A program made the translations under genes and the position numbers. 23,965 bases of DNA from a virus, in the IMG/VR virus record IMGVR_UViG_3300027816_000401, positions 1 to 23,965 of that record; one strand, written 5' to 3'. Under the pieces are notes generated by a model, which saw only the letters and a program-made list of their open reading frames with translations, did no database searches and was not told the DNA's origin. Shown here piece after piece: positions 1 through 6,980 of this stretch (the stretch's first letter is position 1; each line of letters opens with the position of its first letter).

Positions 1-1
1 T

Positions 2-598
2 GATGCCATTAAGAATGTGGAACTGGCAAAGAGAATGGGTGTGGTGTGCAAACTCAATTATGCATTGAGCAGTGGACCTCCGGTAAAATTTAAAAACATT
101 GTAATGGGACAAGAGGGTCGACCATATATGTTATCAAAAATATATGAAATCTATGTTGACATATGGAAAAAGAATCTTGCACCTTGGGAATATAACACAA
201 CACAAATGATAAAGCGATTGAGTGAAGGCAATACAACTTGCCCACAAAATCGAAACTGCGATTCAGGAATCAGAACGTTACAACCAAGTGGAGATTATTA
301 TAGTTGTGGTGCATTTGGTGATGACAACCTCTATAAGATAGATTTCGAAAAGGAAATGTCTGGTAAGAAAATATTTCCTTTAAAATACCAACCAGAACTA
401 CAGAGCCTAAAGCAATCTTGTTTTACCTGCCCCATGTTTGAGATATGCAATGGTTGCAAAAAGACAATTAAAGATTTGAAAGATTATAATATGGTGGAAG
501 ATCATTGCTTCAGAATGAAAAAGATTGCACCTGATATCATAGAAGCCAATGGATTAACCGGTATTTTAGAACCAACACCGTATGTCAAAGAATATTAA
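2..598 (+). CDS. Radical SAM/SPASM protein, C-terminal part (5' end outside window)
   Basis: The reading frame is open to the left edge of the window, so the N-terminus, including any CxxxCxxC radical SAM cluster, is missing. What remains carries a clear SPASM-type auxiliary iron-sulfur pattern. Counting from the GTG codon at base 17, there is Cys81-x10-Gly-x4-Cys97, then Cys135-x2-Cys138-x5-Cys144-x2-Cys147, then Cys164. This closely matches the family pattern C-x9-15-G-x4-C, C-x2-C-x5-C-x3-C, C, apart from one residue in the last spacing. SPASM radical SAM enzymes normally modify peptides or proteins (crosslinks, sulfatase maturation), so a peptide or protein substrate is a reasonable guess, but none is visible. 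The gene overlaps the next by 17 bases, indicating one operon with the genes up to 3147. The domain call is good; the substrate is unknown. Confidence 0.75.
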   Translation, partial: DAIKNVELAKRMGVVCKLNYALSSGPPVKFKNIVMGQEGRPYMLSKIYEIYVDIWKKNLAPWEYNTTQMIKRLSEGNTTCPQNRNCDSGIRTLQPSGDYYSCGAFGDDNLYKIDFEKEMSGKKIFPLKYQPELQSLKQSCFTCPMFEICNGCKKTIKDLKDYNMVEDHCFRMKKIAPDIIEANGLTGILEPTPYVKEY

Positions 599-1286
599 TA
601 CACTGGCTCCCAGTTCATATCAAATAAAAGTTGATGTAAAAGCTTATGCGGAAGACCGAATCGACTATGAGAAAGCCATAAAATATAGATGCCCAAATTT
701 TTTACACAAGAATGGAAAAATATACGCATCAAAGGTTGGTGAACCCTATGTAGCCGTGACGGTTAGCCCATATCATATAAATTTTCAGTCTCAGATAGAA
801 GAACCTGTTTGGCCAGTTATAAAAGGATTAGTTGACAAAGGTTATTTACCAGTAAGTAGTTGTGGTGGACATACGGATCCTTGGTGGGAATATTATTTTA
901 TGATTGCGGTTGGTACAGAAGAACAGGTTGAAGAAATTACAAATGCATTCAACAATGTTCCGAACACACACATAGATGTTTATCACAGTGTCGCTAACGT
1001 ACACCAATACTACGAACACGGCAAATTTAAGTATCGACCTCTAGAGGAGTTGGAAGGAACAAACAAAGGTGAATGTCGTGATTTAAATATTTTATTGAAT
1101 AGAAACTATTCAAACTATTTTTTCATTAGAGTCAGATTCAAACACGAAACATTTGCACTCATTTTTAATACTTTCAATATTTTTGCGCCACACTTCTTTC
1201 ATAAACGAGAAATTGAAGAGTTTGATTTGTGGAAAAAGAATCTTTTGAATTATGTAGAGAACAAAATTGAATACTTTTATGGATAA
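582..1286 (+). CDS. Unknown protein with SSCGGH motif
   Basis: 234 residues, starting at an ATG that overlaps the end of the upstream radical SAM gene. I do not recognise a named family. The most distinctive part is Ser92-Ser93-Cys94-Gly95-Gly96-His97 after a helix-like stretch ending in KGYLP. This resembles the S-C-x-G-H signature seen in several phage hypothetical proteins, and loosely the Ser/Cys-rich motif of TYW3-like tRNA-modification proteins. The following region has alternating hydrophobic residues and EEQVEEI-type helices, which suggests a compact alpha/beta fold. No signal peptide or membrane helix is evident. Its position between two radical SAM genes, with overlaps on both sides, argues that it works with them, but that is inference from context only. 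Confidence 0.7.
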   Translation: MSKNINTLAPSSYQIKVDVKAYAEDRIDYEKAIKYRCPNFLHKNGKIYASKVGEPYVAVTVSPYHINFQSQIEEPVWPVIKGLVDKGYLPVSSCGGHTDPWWEYYFMIAVGTEEQVEEITNAFNNVPNTHIDVYHSVANVHQYYEHGKFKYRPLEELEGTNKGECRDLNILLNRNYSNYFFIRVRFKHETFALIFNTFNIFAPHFFHKREIEEFDLWKKNLLNYVENKIEYFYG

Positions 1287-2199
1287 ACCAATTACTGTTT
1301 CAGTCAATCCAAGTTACTTCTGCAACTTCAGGTGTGACTTTTGTTATCTGACAGAAGAACAGTTGTCCGACCAAAAGAAAATAGAACTGGAAAAACTGGA
1401 TGACTTACTGTCTCAGATACCCAACATAGAACACATCGACTTGTATGGTGGTGAAATTGGTGCGTTAAAGAAAGACTATTTCTATGGGCTTAAAGACACC
1501 ATTCGAAAACATTATGATGGTAAAATTAACATCATCACAAACTATTCTATGTTGCATGAGGGGTTTTATGAAGATGATTTCTATCTGAGTGTCAGTTACG
1601 ATTGGGATGCAAGGGAAAAGTCGGATCGTGTCTATCAAAATATGTTGATGAGCCCAGTACCAATAGCGGTACTGGTTCTTGCCAGCCCTAAAGTCATAGA
1701 GATGGATGTGGATGAATTGATTATGAGCATGAATCTTTGCAACAGTGTGAAGAGTGTGGAGATAAAACCATACAGTGACAATCAAGCCAATCAACACAGA
1801 GTTACACATAAAGACTATGAAGGGTTTGTGAAACGTTGGATAGAAAGCCCAATACAAAAGAATTTCGAATTCATTAATGAGTACTATTTGGAAGATGTAT
1901 TGGATGGTAACAGAAATGCATTTAGTGACGACCATATCTACATTACACCCAATGGTAAGTTTGCCGTTCTGGAGTTTGATCTAAACGACAACGAATACTT
2001 CTTGGAATTGGATAGTTGGGACGATTACATTGCCTGGACCAAAAAAGAAAAGAAAAGTAATGTCAGTGATATCTGTAGGAGTTGTGAGTTTTATGGTAAG
2101 TGCCTGACGGAACACTATCGTTATGTGAAGGATCTAAATAATAGTTGTAATGGTTATAAATTTTTAATAGAGTGGTATCGTGAACGACTGGAAAATTAG
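1279..2199 (+). CDS. Radical SAM protein with a reduced SPASM-like C-terminus
   Basis: 306 residues from the ATG at 1279. An in-frame TTG at 1267 is less likely. The cluster-binding motif Cys15-x3-Cys19-x2-Cys22 is intact, and Gly57-Gly58-Glu59 matches the SAM-binding GGE motif. The C-terminus keeps C-x2-C-x5-C and a further Cys, as in the second half of a SPASM domain. The first half (C-x9-15-G-x4-C) lacks its cysteines: the PNGK turn is present but no Cys follows. So one auxiliary cluster at most is expected. At about 300 residues it is shorter than typical SPASM enzymes. The start overlaps the stop of the SSCGGH gene by 8 bases, and its own end overlaps the next gene. The radical SAM assignment is strong; the reaction is unknown, with peptide or protein modification the best guess. 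Confidence 0.85.
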   Translation: MDKPITVSVNPSYFCNFRCDFCYLTEEQLSDQKKIELEKLDDLLSQIPNIEHIDLYGGEIGALKKDYFYGLKDTIRKHYDGKINIITNYSMLHEGFYEDDFYLSVSYDWDAREKSDRVYQNMLMSPVPIAVLVLASPKVIEMDVDELIMSMNLCNSVKSVEIKPYSDNQANQHRVTHKDYEGFVKRWIESPIQKNFEFINEYYLEDVLDGNRNAFSDDHIYITPNGKFAVLEFDLNDNEYFLELDSWDDYIAWTKKEKKSNVSDICRSCEFYGKCLTEHYRYVKDLNNSCNGYKFLIEWYRERLEN

Positions 2200-2578
2200 A
2201 CAAGAAATATATCACAGACTGAACACAGATTTCGATGATGATTTAAACACCAAAGAAGTTGAGTTTTCAGATGAGATAGTGAATAATGCCATTCGATATT
2301 TCACGGAACGAGATATTGGATGGATTTATCCAGCCAAGAGTTACATGGTTGGCATATGTTATGCACGTTGGTTGTCTGAATACTTTGGTGGTAATCCAAT
2401 AGAATACCTGGACGAACAAGACTTACTCCACGGAAACGATCCTTATTTTAAAAAGTACAGTATGGACAAAGAAGTCTATGATGAAATAATGATCAAGATC
2501 AATCACTGGAGTTTTGATGAATCTGCCGGTATGGTACCAGATGTAAAAAGTTATTTTATGAAAGAATTTATGTTATGA
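2180..2578 (+). CDS. Small acidic unknown protein
   Basis: 132 residues, with a GTG start at 2180 inside the end of the upstream radical SAM gene. The stop overlaps the next ATG (ATGA), which is typical of translational coupling. The protein is acidic and rich in aromatic residues, with WIYPAKSYMVG followed by ARWLSEYFGG as its most distinctive parts. It has no cysteine cluster and no membrane segment. I do not recognise a family. Its place between a radical SAM gene and an oxygenase-like gene makes an accessory or substrate-recruiting role possible, but there is no direct sign of one. Confidence 0.7.
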   Translation: MNDWKIRQEIYHRLNTDFDDDLNTKEVEFSDEIVNNAIRYFTERDIGWIYPAKSYMVGICYARWLSEYFGGNPIEYLDEQDLLHGNDPYFKKYSMDKEVYDEIMIKINHWSFDESAGMVPDVKSYFMKEFML

Positions 2579-3147
2579 TTCAAAATCTTTGGCCAACACC
2601 ATTTTTAAAAACAAAATTTTCCGAAGAAAATAAAAATAATTTACTGAATCACTTTCTAACCAAGTATGATTTCTTTAATTCATCTGGTGATTTCAGTAAT
2701 ATAAATGTTTTGGATGATGAATCTGAAATAATTCAAAGCTTTAATAACAATGAAGTTATTCCACTGTTTGACAATTTTTTAAAAGAGAGTCTGGGTAAAG
2801 GAATTTCTTGTTGGAAAGATTATAGATTGAAGGGCTGGTTAACTGGAACAGGCAAAAATTATGGTTCACATCTGCACAACCATAAAGGTTGTAATATTTC
2901 AGCTGTATTTTATATTTTTTGTGAAGAAGTTGACGTTGGTGGTCAAATATATTTCACAGATCCAAGGCAGAATTCAAACAGAGGTTATGATAATCAGTTT
3001 TCTCCTTGGTTTGAACCACTATCTTTCACACCAAAAAGTGGAGATGTTGTGATTTTTCCAAGTTTTTTGTATCATTATGTTGCAACCTATAGAGGAAATA
3101 TCAGAATAGCTATGCCTGTTGACCTTTTCCTCTGGACAAATGAGTGA
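2575..3147 (+). CDS. 2-oxoglutarate/Fe(II) oxygenase-like protein
   Basis: 190 residues, starting at the ATG of an ATGA overlap. It resembles the short 2OG-Fe(II) oxygenases that are common in T4-like marine phages. Visible signs are a His-rich motif (His99-Leu-His101-Asn-His103) followed by a hydrophobic strand (SAVFYIF), a GGQIYFTDPR strand-turn, a PKSGDVVIFPS strand, the distal His167 (LYH), and Arg177 in RIAMPVDL, the usual place for the residue that binds 2-oxoglutarate. These fit a double-stranded beta-helix with two metal histidines; which of the three clustered histidines binds iron is not certain. Such enzymes hydroxylate proteins, nucleic acids or small molecules. It is the last gene of the enzyme operon and is followed by the longest gene-free gap in the window. 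Confidence 0.75.
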   Translation: MIQNLWPTPFLKTKFSEENKNNLLNHFLTKYDFFNSSGDFSNINVLDDESEIIQSFNNNEVIPLFDNFLKESLGKGISCWKDYRLKGWLTGTGKNYGSHLHNHKGCNISAVFYIFCEEVDVGGQIYFTDPRQNSNRGYDNQFSPWFEPLSFTPKSGDVVIFPSFLYHYVATYRGNIRIAMPVDLFLWTNE

Positions 3148-3231
3148 CGATAACATCAAAATGTCCTAAATATTTTAGTGTTTTCCACACATGATAAATA
3201 CCGATATAATAATAAAAGGTAGAAATAACTC
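3148..3231 (+). other. Intergenic gap between enzyme operon and virion genes
   Basis: 84 bases without a reading frame. It holds a weak inverted repeat (CTAAA-TAT-TTTAG, around 3162-3174), the promoter-like box GATAAATA, and AAAGG before the ATG at 3232. No convincing terminator with a GC stem and a T-run was seen. Confidence 0.5.
3193..3200 (+). promoter_or_regulatory. Late promoter-like box GATAAATA
   Basis: One base away from the T4 late consensus TATAAATA, 31 bases before the first virion gene. The same core (ATAAATA) recurs before five other gene groups in this window, which supports a real promoter function. It would drive the genes from 3232 to 4347. Confidence 0.55.
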
Positions 3232-3573
3232 ATGGCAGCAGGTTATCAAGAACTATTCATTGAGCAAGGCGCAGATTTCTCAACCTCCATCACATTGGAT
3301 GATGCAGATAGTGAACCCTTTGATCTAACTGGTTATCAAGCAAAGAGTCAGATAAAGAAGTCATACTACTCAACGAATGCGTCAGCTCAATTTACCATCA
3401 CCATTCCTACACCAGTGAATGGTGTACTAAGCATGTCTATAAGTGCAGCAAATACCGCAAACATATCTGCGGGAAGATATGTTTATGACGTTTTAATTAA
3501 GAACTCTAGCAATAATACTACCAGAGTTTTGGAAGGTATCGTCAATATTGTGCCACAAGTTACTAAATTTTAA
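3232..3573 (+). CDS. Small virion structural protein, immunoglobulin-like beta domain
   Basis: 113 residues with an AAAGG before the ATG. The sequence alternates short hydrophobic strands with polar turns. It includes a DLTGYQAKSQI strand-turn, a segment rich in Thr and Ser, and a C-terminal YDVLI...TRVLEGIVNIVPQVT pattern. This resembles the small beta-sandwich proteins (BppU N-terminal-like) found next to fibre genes in marine T4-like phages. It has no catalytic motif. It begins the virion block after the promoter-like box at 3193, with the next gene 9 bases downstream. A baseplate or fibre-attachment role is inferred from position. Confidence 0.65.
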   Translation: MAAGYQELFIEQGADFSTSITLDDADSEPFDLTGYQAKSQIKKSYYSTNASAQFTITIPTPVNGVLSMSISAANTANISAGRYVYDVLIKNSSNNTTRVLEGIVNIVPQVTKF

Positions 3574-3582
3574 AGGATAGAG

Positions 3583-4119
3583 ATGCCTACGGTAACTGTC
3601 ACACAACCAAATGTAATAAGAGTCAAAATTGATAGTCAACAGACTAGGGTTAGTACTATCAATTATGCAGCAACATCATTAAAGAATGATTCAGATGTAG
3701 ACATGACTGGTGCACTCACCGGTGATGTTCTTGTTTACGATGCTAATACACAAATTTTCAGTGCTAGAAGAATTGGTTCTGCAACACCAGTTACGGGAGC
3801 ATTGGTACCAACATCTACAAGAGCTTTCGACATTGGTACTACAACCAGAAGATTTAGAAGTCTGTATCTGAGTGGAAATACCATCGACCTTGACGGAACA
3901 CAAATGAAATCTGATGGAGCTAATGGCACAATAGCCTTTAGCGCGCCACCCACAGCAGAATTTCCAAATCCTATAGCGATTGTTATGACTCCACAAGGTG
4001 GTTTTGCACCAGTACAGACTGTCGGTGGCGAAATACCACCATCAATAAACATACAAAGCATTATAGCAAACACCTCGACCTACTTACAGTTCACAGGTGG
4101 TGATGCGGGGTTCTTTTAA
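3583..4119 (+). CDS. Virion protein with fibre-like C-terminal half
   Basis: 178 residues; AAGGA at 3573-3577 supports the ATG at 3583. The N-terminal third is a short strand-rich stretch (PTVTVTQPNVIRVKI). The middle contains the phrase VPTSTRAFDIGTTTRRFRSLYLSG, a pattern frequent in phage tail-fibre shafts where each unit ends in a strand such as LYLSGNTI. The protein ends GGDAGFF, a looser form of the DGG-x-F tail seen in three of the next genes. Its stop touches the ATG of the next gene with no gap. Function is inferred as tail-fibre or baseplate component. Confidence 0.65.
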   Translation: MPTVTVTQPNVIRVKIDSQQTRVSTINYAATSLKNDSDVDMTGALTGDVLVYDANTQIFSARRIGSATPVTGALVPTSTRAFDIGTTTRRFRSLYLSGNTIDLDGTQMKSDGANGTIAFSAPPTAEFPNPIAIVMTPQGGFAPVQTVGGEIPPSINIQSIIANTSTYLQFTGGDAGFF

Positions 4120-4347
4120 ATGGCATCGAATACAGTAATACAGATTTTAAGGTCATATTCAAACGTTGCGCCAACAACTTTGGCGGACGGTGAACTGGCC
4201 TATTCTTTTCTCGCAAATGCACTTTATATTGGTTCAAATACTGGTCAGGTCATATTAATTGGCGGATCAAGTTTTGCACAAAACGTTACGGTGGCGGTAG
4301 CAAACACATCAATTGAAACCTTAAATGCTGACGGTGGCGAATTTTAA
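4120..4347 (+). CDS. Short adaptor-type virion protein ending in DGGEF
   Basis: 75 residues, starting directly after the previous stop, so translation is likely coupled. The N-terminus matches the start of the next gene and of the gene at 6981: an xNTxIxIxxS segment, a loop, then LxxGELAYSxLxNxLYIG. This is like the N-terminal attachment domain of Mtd-type fibre proteins. Only that domain and a short strand remain, ending LNADGGEF. It may be a minimal adaptor or plug at the place where longer fibres dock, or a remnant of a longer fibre. I see no frameshift that would show decay. Confidence 0.65.
   Translation: MASNTVIQILRSYSNVAPTTLADGELAYSFLANALYIGSNTGQVILIGGSSFAQNVTVAVANTSIETLNADGGEF
4330..4344 (+). 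other. C-terminal DGGEF tag
   Basis: The last five residues of the 75-residue protein. The same tail (DGG-x-F) ends two of the following proteins, at 6282-6296 and 6959-6973. Confidence 0.6.
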
Positions 4348-4353
4348 TAAATA
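4346..4353 (+). promoter_or_regulatory. Late promoter-like box AATAAATA
   Basis: Overlaps the stop codon of the 75-residue gene and lies 44 bases before the next ATG. It matches the T4 late consensus at seven of eight positions. The rest of the 50-base gap carries only a weak ACAAT-AGG-ATTGT inverted repeat and the AAGGA ribosome binding site. Confidence 0.5.
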
Positions 4354-4397
4354 GACAATAGGATTGTTATAAAAAATCAACAAGAAGGACAATAATA

Positions 4398-6299
4398 ATG
4401 GCGAATACCTCGATTAAAATCAAACGCTCAACTACAACCAGTTCACCAGCCAGTCTGGCAGCTGGTGAGTTAGCGTATTCATACCTATCAAATACGATTT
4501 TCATCGGTTCGCCAGCTGGAACCGGTGTAGTTAACGTTGGTGGTCAATACTATACCAGTCAGGTTGATGCTGCAACCAATTTAAACACTGGTGGAACACT
4601 TGTTCGCCGTGATGCAAACGGTAATGCAGCGTTCGGTACCATTACCGCAACGACTATTAATGCCACTATTGAAGGTAATGCAAACTCCGCAACACAATTC
4701 CAGACCGATAGATATATCAATATCTCTGGTGGTGATGTGGTTGCAACCGCACAGTTGTATAATGGTACAGCTAACGCAACACTAAACGCATCACTATCCA
4801 CAGTCTCTGGTTTATCCGCTGGAACATACGGCGGCACTTCAACCGTACCTGTTGTTACTGTTGCTGCAAACGGCCGTATTATGGCCATTGCAAACTCTGC
4901 TGCCATTTCAACAACTCTGAACATTGTTGGTGATACTGGTACGGATGCTGTTGACCTTGCAACAGACACACTGGACTTTGAAGGTGGTTCTGGTGTTATA
5001 ACAGCTGTTACAAATAATAAAGTCTCTTATGCTGTCGATAATGCAACAGTACTGAGAACAAACACATCAATTTCGTTACAGTCAATTGACGGAAGTCTTG
5101 CAATTAGTGGTAACCTAGTTGTTCTGGGTAACACAACAACCATTAATGTTGAAACATTAAACATTTCTGACCCATTAATCTTCTTAGCTGCCAATAACTA
5201 TTCATCCGATGTTGTTGATATCGGTTTTGTTGGTAACTACAATGATGGCGCAGTAAGACACGCTGGTGTTATCAGACATGCAGGCACAAAAGAATTCTAT
5301 GTCTTTGATAACTATGATGGTGAACACCTAGACAACACCATCGATATTGCGAATACTAGTTTCCGTGTTGCAAACCTAAATGCAAACCTGATTTCTCAGT
5401 ATTCTAACGTTCAAACATTAAAAGTTACCACACTGGATGCAACCAGTCTGTCGTTAACAAATGACCTGAGTGTACCTAACGGCGGTACCGGTGCAAGTTC
5501 TTTCACCAACGGTGCAATTCTAGTTGGTGCAGGTACAGGTGCATTAACAACATTAGCAAACAGCACATACACCGCAACAGGTTCTGCTGGTGCTGCAAAG
5601 ACAGTCACTTCATTAACAGTTGATGCTTATGGTAGAACAACTGCTGCAACATTCGCCGATATATCTGGACTGACTGTTGCACAAGGCGGTACTGGTGTTA
5701 ATACATTCACTGCTGGTCAAGTTGTTGTTGGTGATGGAACCAACGGTCTAAAACAAATCGCGAACGTAACATATACACAAACTGGTACGTTAACAACTGC
5801 AAATACAGTTTCTGCAATCACTGTAGATGCTTATGGGCGTGTTAGTGCATTAACATCTTCAGCAATTGGTCTTGATGCAAATCAGATTGTTGGTGGTACA
5901 TTAACTGTAGGTAGAGGCGGTACAGGCGCATCATCATTCACCAGTGGCGCTCTGCTTGTTGGTAATGGTTCTGGTGCAATCAGTGAACTGGCCAACTCAA
6001 CATATACCGCAACAGGTTCTGCTGGTGCCGCAAAGACAGTTACTTCACTTACAGTCGATGCTTATGGTCGTGTAACTGCCGCAACATTTGCAGACATATC
6101 CGGTCTGACAGTTTCTCAAGGCGGTACAGGTGCATCAACATTCACCTCAAGCGGTATTGTTTACGGTAACGGAACTGGCGCACTGCAAGTTACAGCTGCA
6201 GCTGGTACCGCAGATCAGACATGGTCTAACCAGATATTAACGACGACAAATGCTGGTGTTCCGGTTTGGTCTTCTGCACTTGATGGGGGTCAATTCTAA
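4398..6299 (+). CDS. Tail-fibre-like structural protein with GGTG repeats
   Basis: 633 residues, with AAGGA at 4385-4389 before the ATG. Order of parts: residues 1-40 are the Mtd-like adaptor (LAAGELAYSYLSN); a shaft of Thr/Asn/Ala-rich strands follows; then a block of about 105 residues (bases about 5089-5400) that is also present in the gene at 8340; then four GGTG-x3-FT-x3-GxxxGxG units starting near bases 5480, 5680, 5915 and 6115. Between the units, one segment recurs twice with nearly the same protein sequence (from about 5560 and 5994). The protein ends SALDGGQF. It has no signal peptide, membrane segment or catalytic motif. It is inferred to be a long fibre or whisker-like structural protein; its exact place in the virion is not shown. 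Confidence 0.75.
   Translation: MANTSIKIKRSTTTSSPASLAAGELAYSYLSNTIFIGSPAGTGVVNVGGQYYTSQVDAATNLNTGGTLVRRDANGNAAFGTITATTINATIEGNANSATQFQTDRYINISGGDVVATAQLYNGTANATLNASLSTVSGLSAGTYGGTSTVPVVTVAANGRIMAIANSAAISTTLNIVGDTGTDAVDLATDTLDFEGGSGVITAVTNNKVSYAVDNATVLRTNTSISLQSIDGSLAISGNLVVLGNTTTINVETLNISDPLIFLAANNYSSDVVDIGFVGNYNDGAVRHAGVIRHAGTKEFYVFDNYDGEHLDNTIDIANTSFRVANLNANLISQYSNVQTLKVTTLDATSLSLTNDLSVPNGGTGASSFTNGAILVGAGTGALTTLANSTYTATGSAGAAKTVTSLTVDAYGRTTAATFADISGLTVAQGGTGVNTFTAGQVVVGDGTNGLKQIANVTYTQTGTLTTANTVSAITVDAYGRVSALTSSAIGLDANQIVGGTLTVGRGGTGASSFTSGALLVGNGSGAISELANSTYTATGSAGAAKTVTSLTVDAYGRVTAATFADISGLTVSQGGTGASTFTSSGIVYGNGTGALQVTAAAGTADQTWSNQILTTTNAGVPVWSSALDGGQF
5089..5400 (+). repeat. Shared fibre module, copy 1
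   Basis: About 104 residues containing ISGNLVVLGNT, DPLIFLAANN, IGFVGNYNDG and FRVANLNANLISQ. A diverged copy is in the gene at 8340 (about 9052-9365) with the same order of motifs. This indicates module exchange or duplication between fibre genes. Confidence 0.75.
5560..5693 (+). repeat. Internal repeat of GGTG fibre, first copy
   Basis: Encodes a segment running from the STYTATGSAGAAKTVTSL part to the next GGTG unit. A second copy at about 5994-6127 differs at many third codon positions but hardly in protein. Confidence 0.75.
5994..6127 (+). repeat. Internal repeat of GGTG fibre, second copy
   Basis: Partner of 5560-5693, offset by 434 bases. The protein differs at about two or three positions while the DNA carries more, mostly silent, changes. 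Confidence 0.75.
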
Positions 6300-6306
6300 C
6301 TGACTA

Positions 6307-6312
6307 TATAAT
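6307..6312 (+). promoter_or_regulatory. Possible TATAAT -10 box
   Basis: TATAAT in the 41-base gap before the coiled-coil gene. No good -35 box is evident at the right distance, so a sigma-70 promoter is only possible. AGGAG at 6330-6334 is the ribosome binding site for the ATG at 6341. Confidence 0.25.
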
Positions 6313-6340
6313 GTATGTTTCTTTATGATAGGAGATTGAA

Positions 6341-6976
6341 ATGGGAAATGAAAAGTATGTTAATTATTACATTGAGGTATTGACAACCACACTAAATGAT
6401 TGTGTCATTCGTAATGTGTCGATGCAAGCAAATGCAAAAATCACGGATGATGTTATTAAAGAACAAACTGAAAAGATCGAAAAACTTTCTGATGTAATTA
6501 GACAAAATGAAGAGGTCATCAAGAAGTTAACCGAAAATAAAACAGCTGGTGAAAATAACATCATCAATGATTTCAAAAATAAAGTTGCCGAAAGAGATGC
6601 TGATTTAGCAAGATTGACAAATCAACTTGCGGAACTGAATAACAAATATAGAGATTATGACAGCATCAAGAATCAAGCAACACACACTGACACATTTAAA
6701 GGTGAATTAATTAAAGCGAGAGAAGAAATTCTCCGTACAAGAAATGAAAATAAAAGTGTAATTGACGATTTGACTAAAAAACATGAGGAAGAAAAGTTGG
6801 AATTAAAAAAACAACTTGACGAACTCACCGCTAAAATTGAATATTTGCAATTAACTCCTGCTAGAAGAAAAAAAATTGACGAGCTAAATAAAGGAGCGTC
6901 TCCACTTCCTGTTGTTGAAGAAACACCAACAGTATCTGAAGATGAAAATGCAACAAAGGATGGCGGATCGTTTTAA
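6341..6976 (+). CDS. Coiled-coil virion protein ending in DGGSF
   Basis: 211 residues with a strong AGGAG six bases before the ATG. The N-terminus (NEKYVNYYIEVL...RNVSMQANAKIT) resembles a conserved protein of T4-like marine phages found beside fibre genes. Residues of about 35-170 are a long charged heptad-type helix rich in Glu, Lys, Leu and Asn, predicted to form a coiled coil. A Pro/Glu/Thr-rich linker follows, then the tail NATKDGGSF. It lacks the adaptor and strand repeats of its neighbours, so it is unrelated to them except for the tail. A shaft, whisker or assembly scaffold role is possible. The next gene starts four bases after its stop. Confidence 0.7.
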   Translation: MGNEKYVNYYIEVLTTTLNDCVIRNVSMQANAKITDDVIKEQTEKIEKLSDVIRQNEEVIKKLTENKTAGENNIINDFKNKVAERDADLARLTNQLAELNNKYRDYDSIKNQATHTDTFKGELIKAREEILRTRNENKSVIDDLTKKHEEEKLELKKQLDELTAKIEYLQLTPARRKKIDELNKGASPLPVVEETPTVSEDENATKDGGSF

Positions 6977-6980
6977 GTAA

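Noticed and set aside
4354-4380. ACAAT-AGG-ATTGT hairpin followed by an A-run as a terminator
   Set aside because: The stem is short and AT-only and lacks the T-run expected on this strand.
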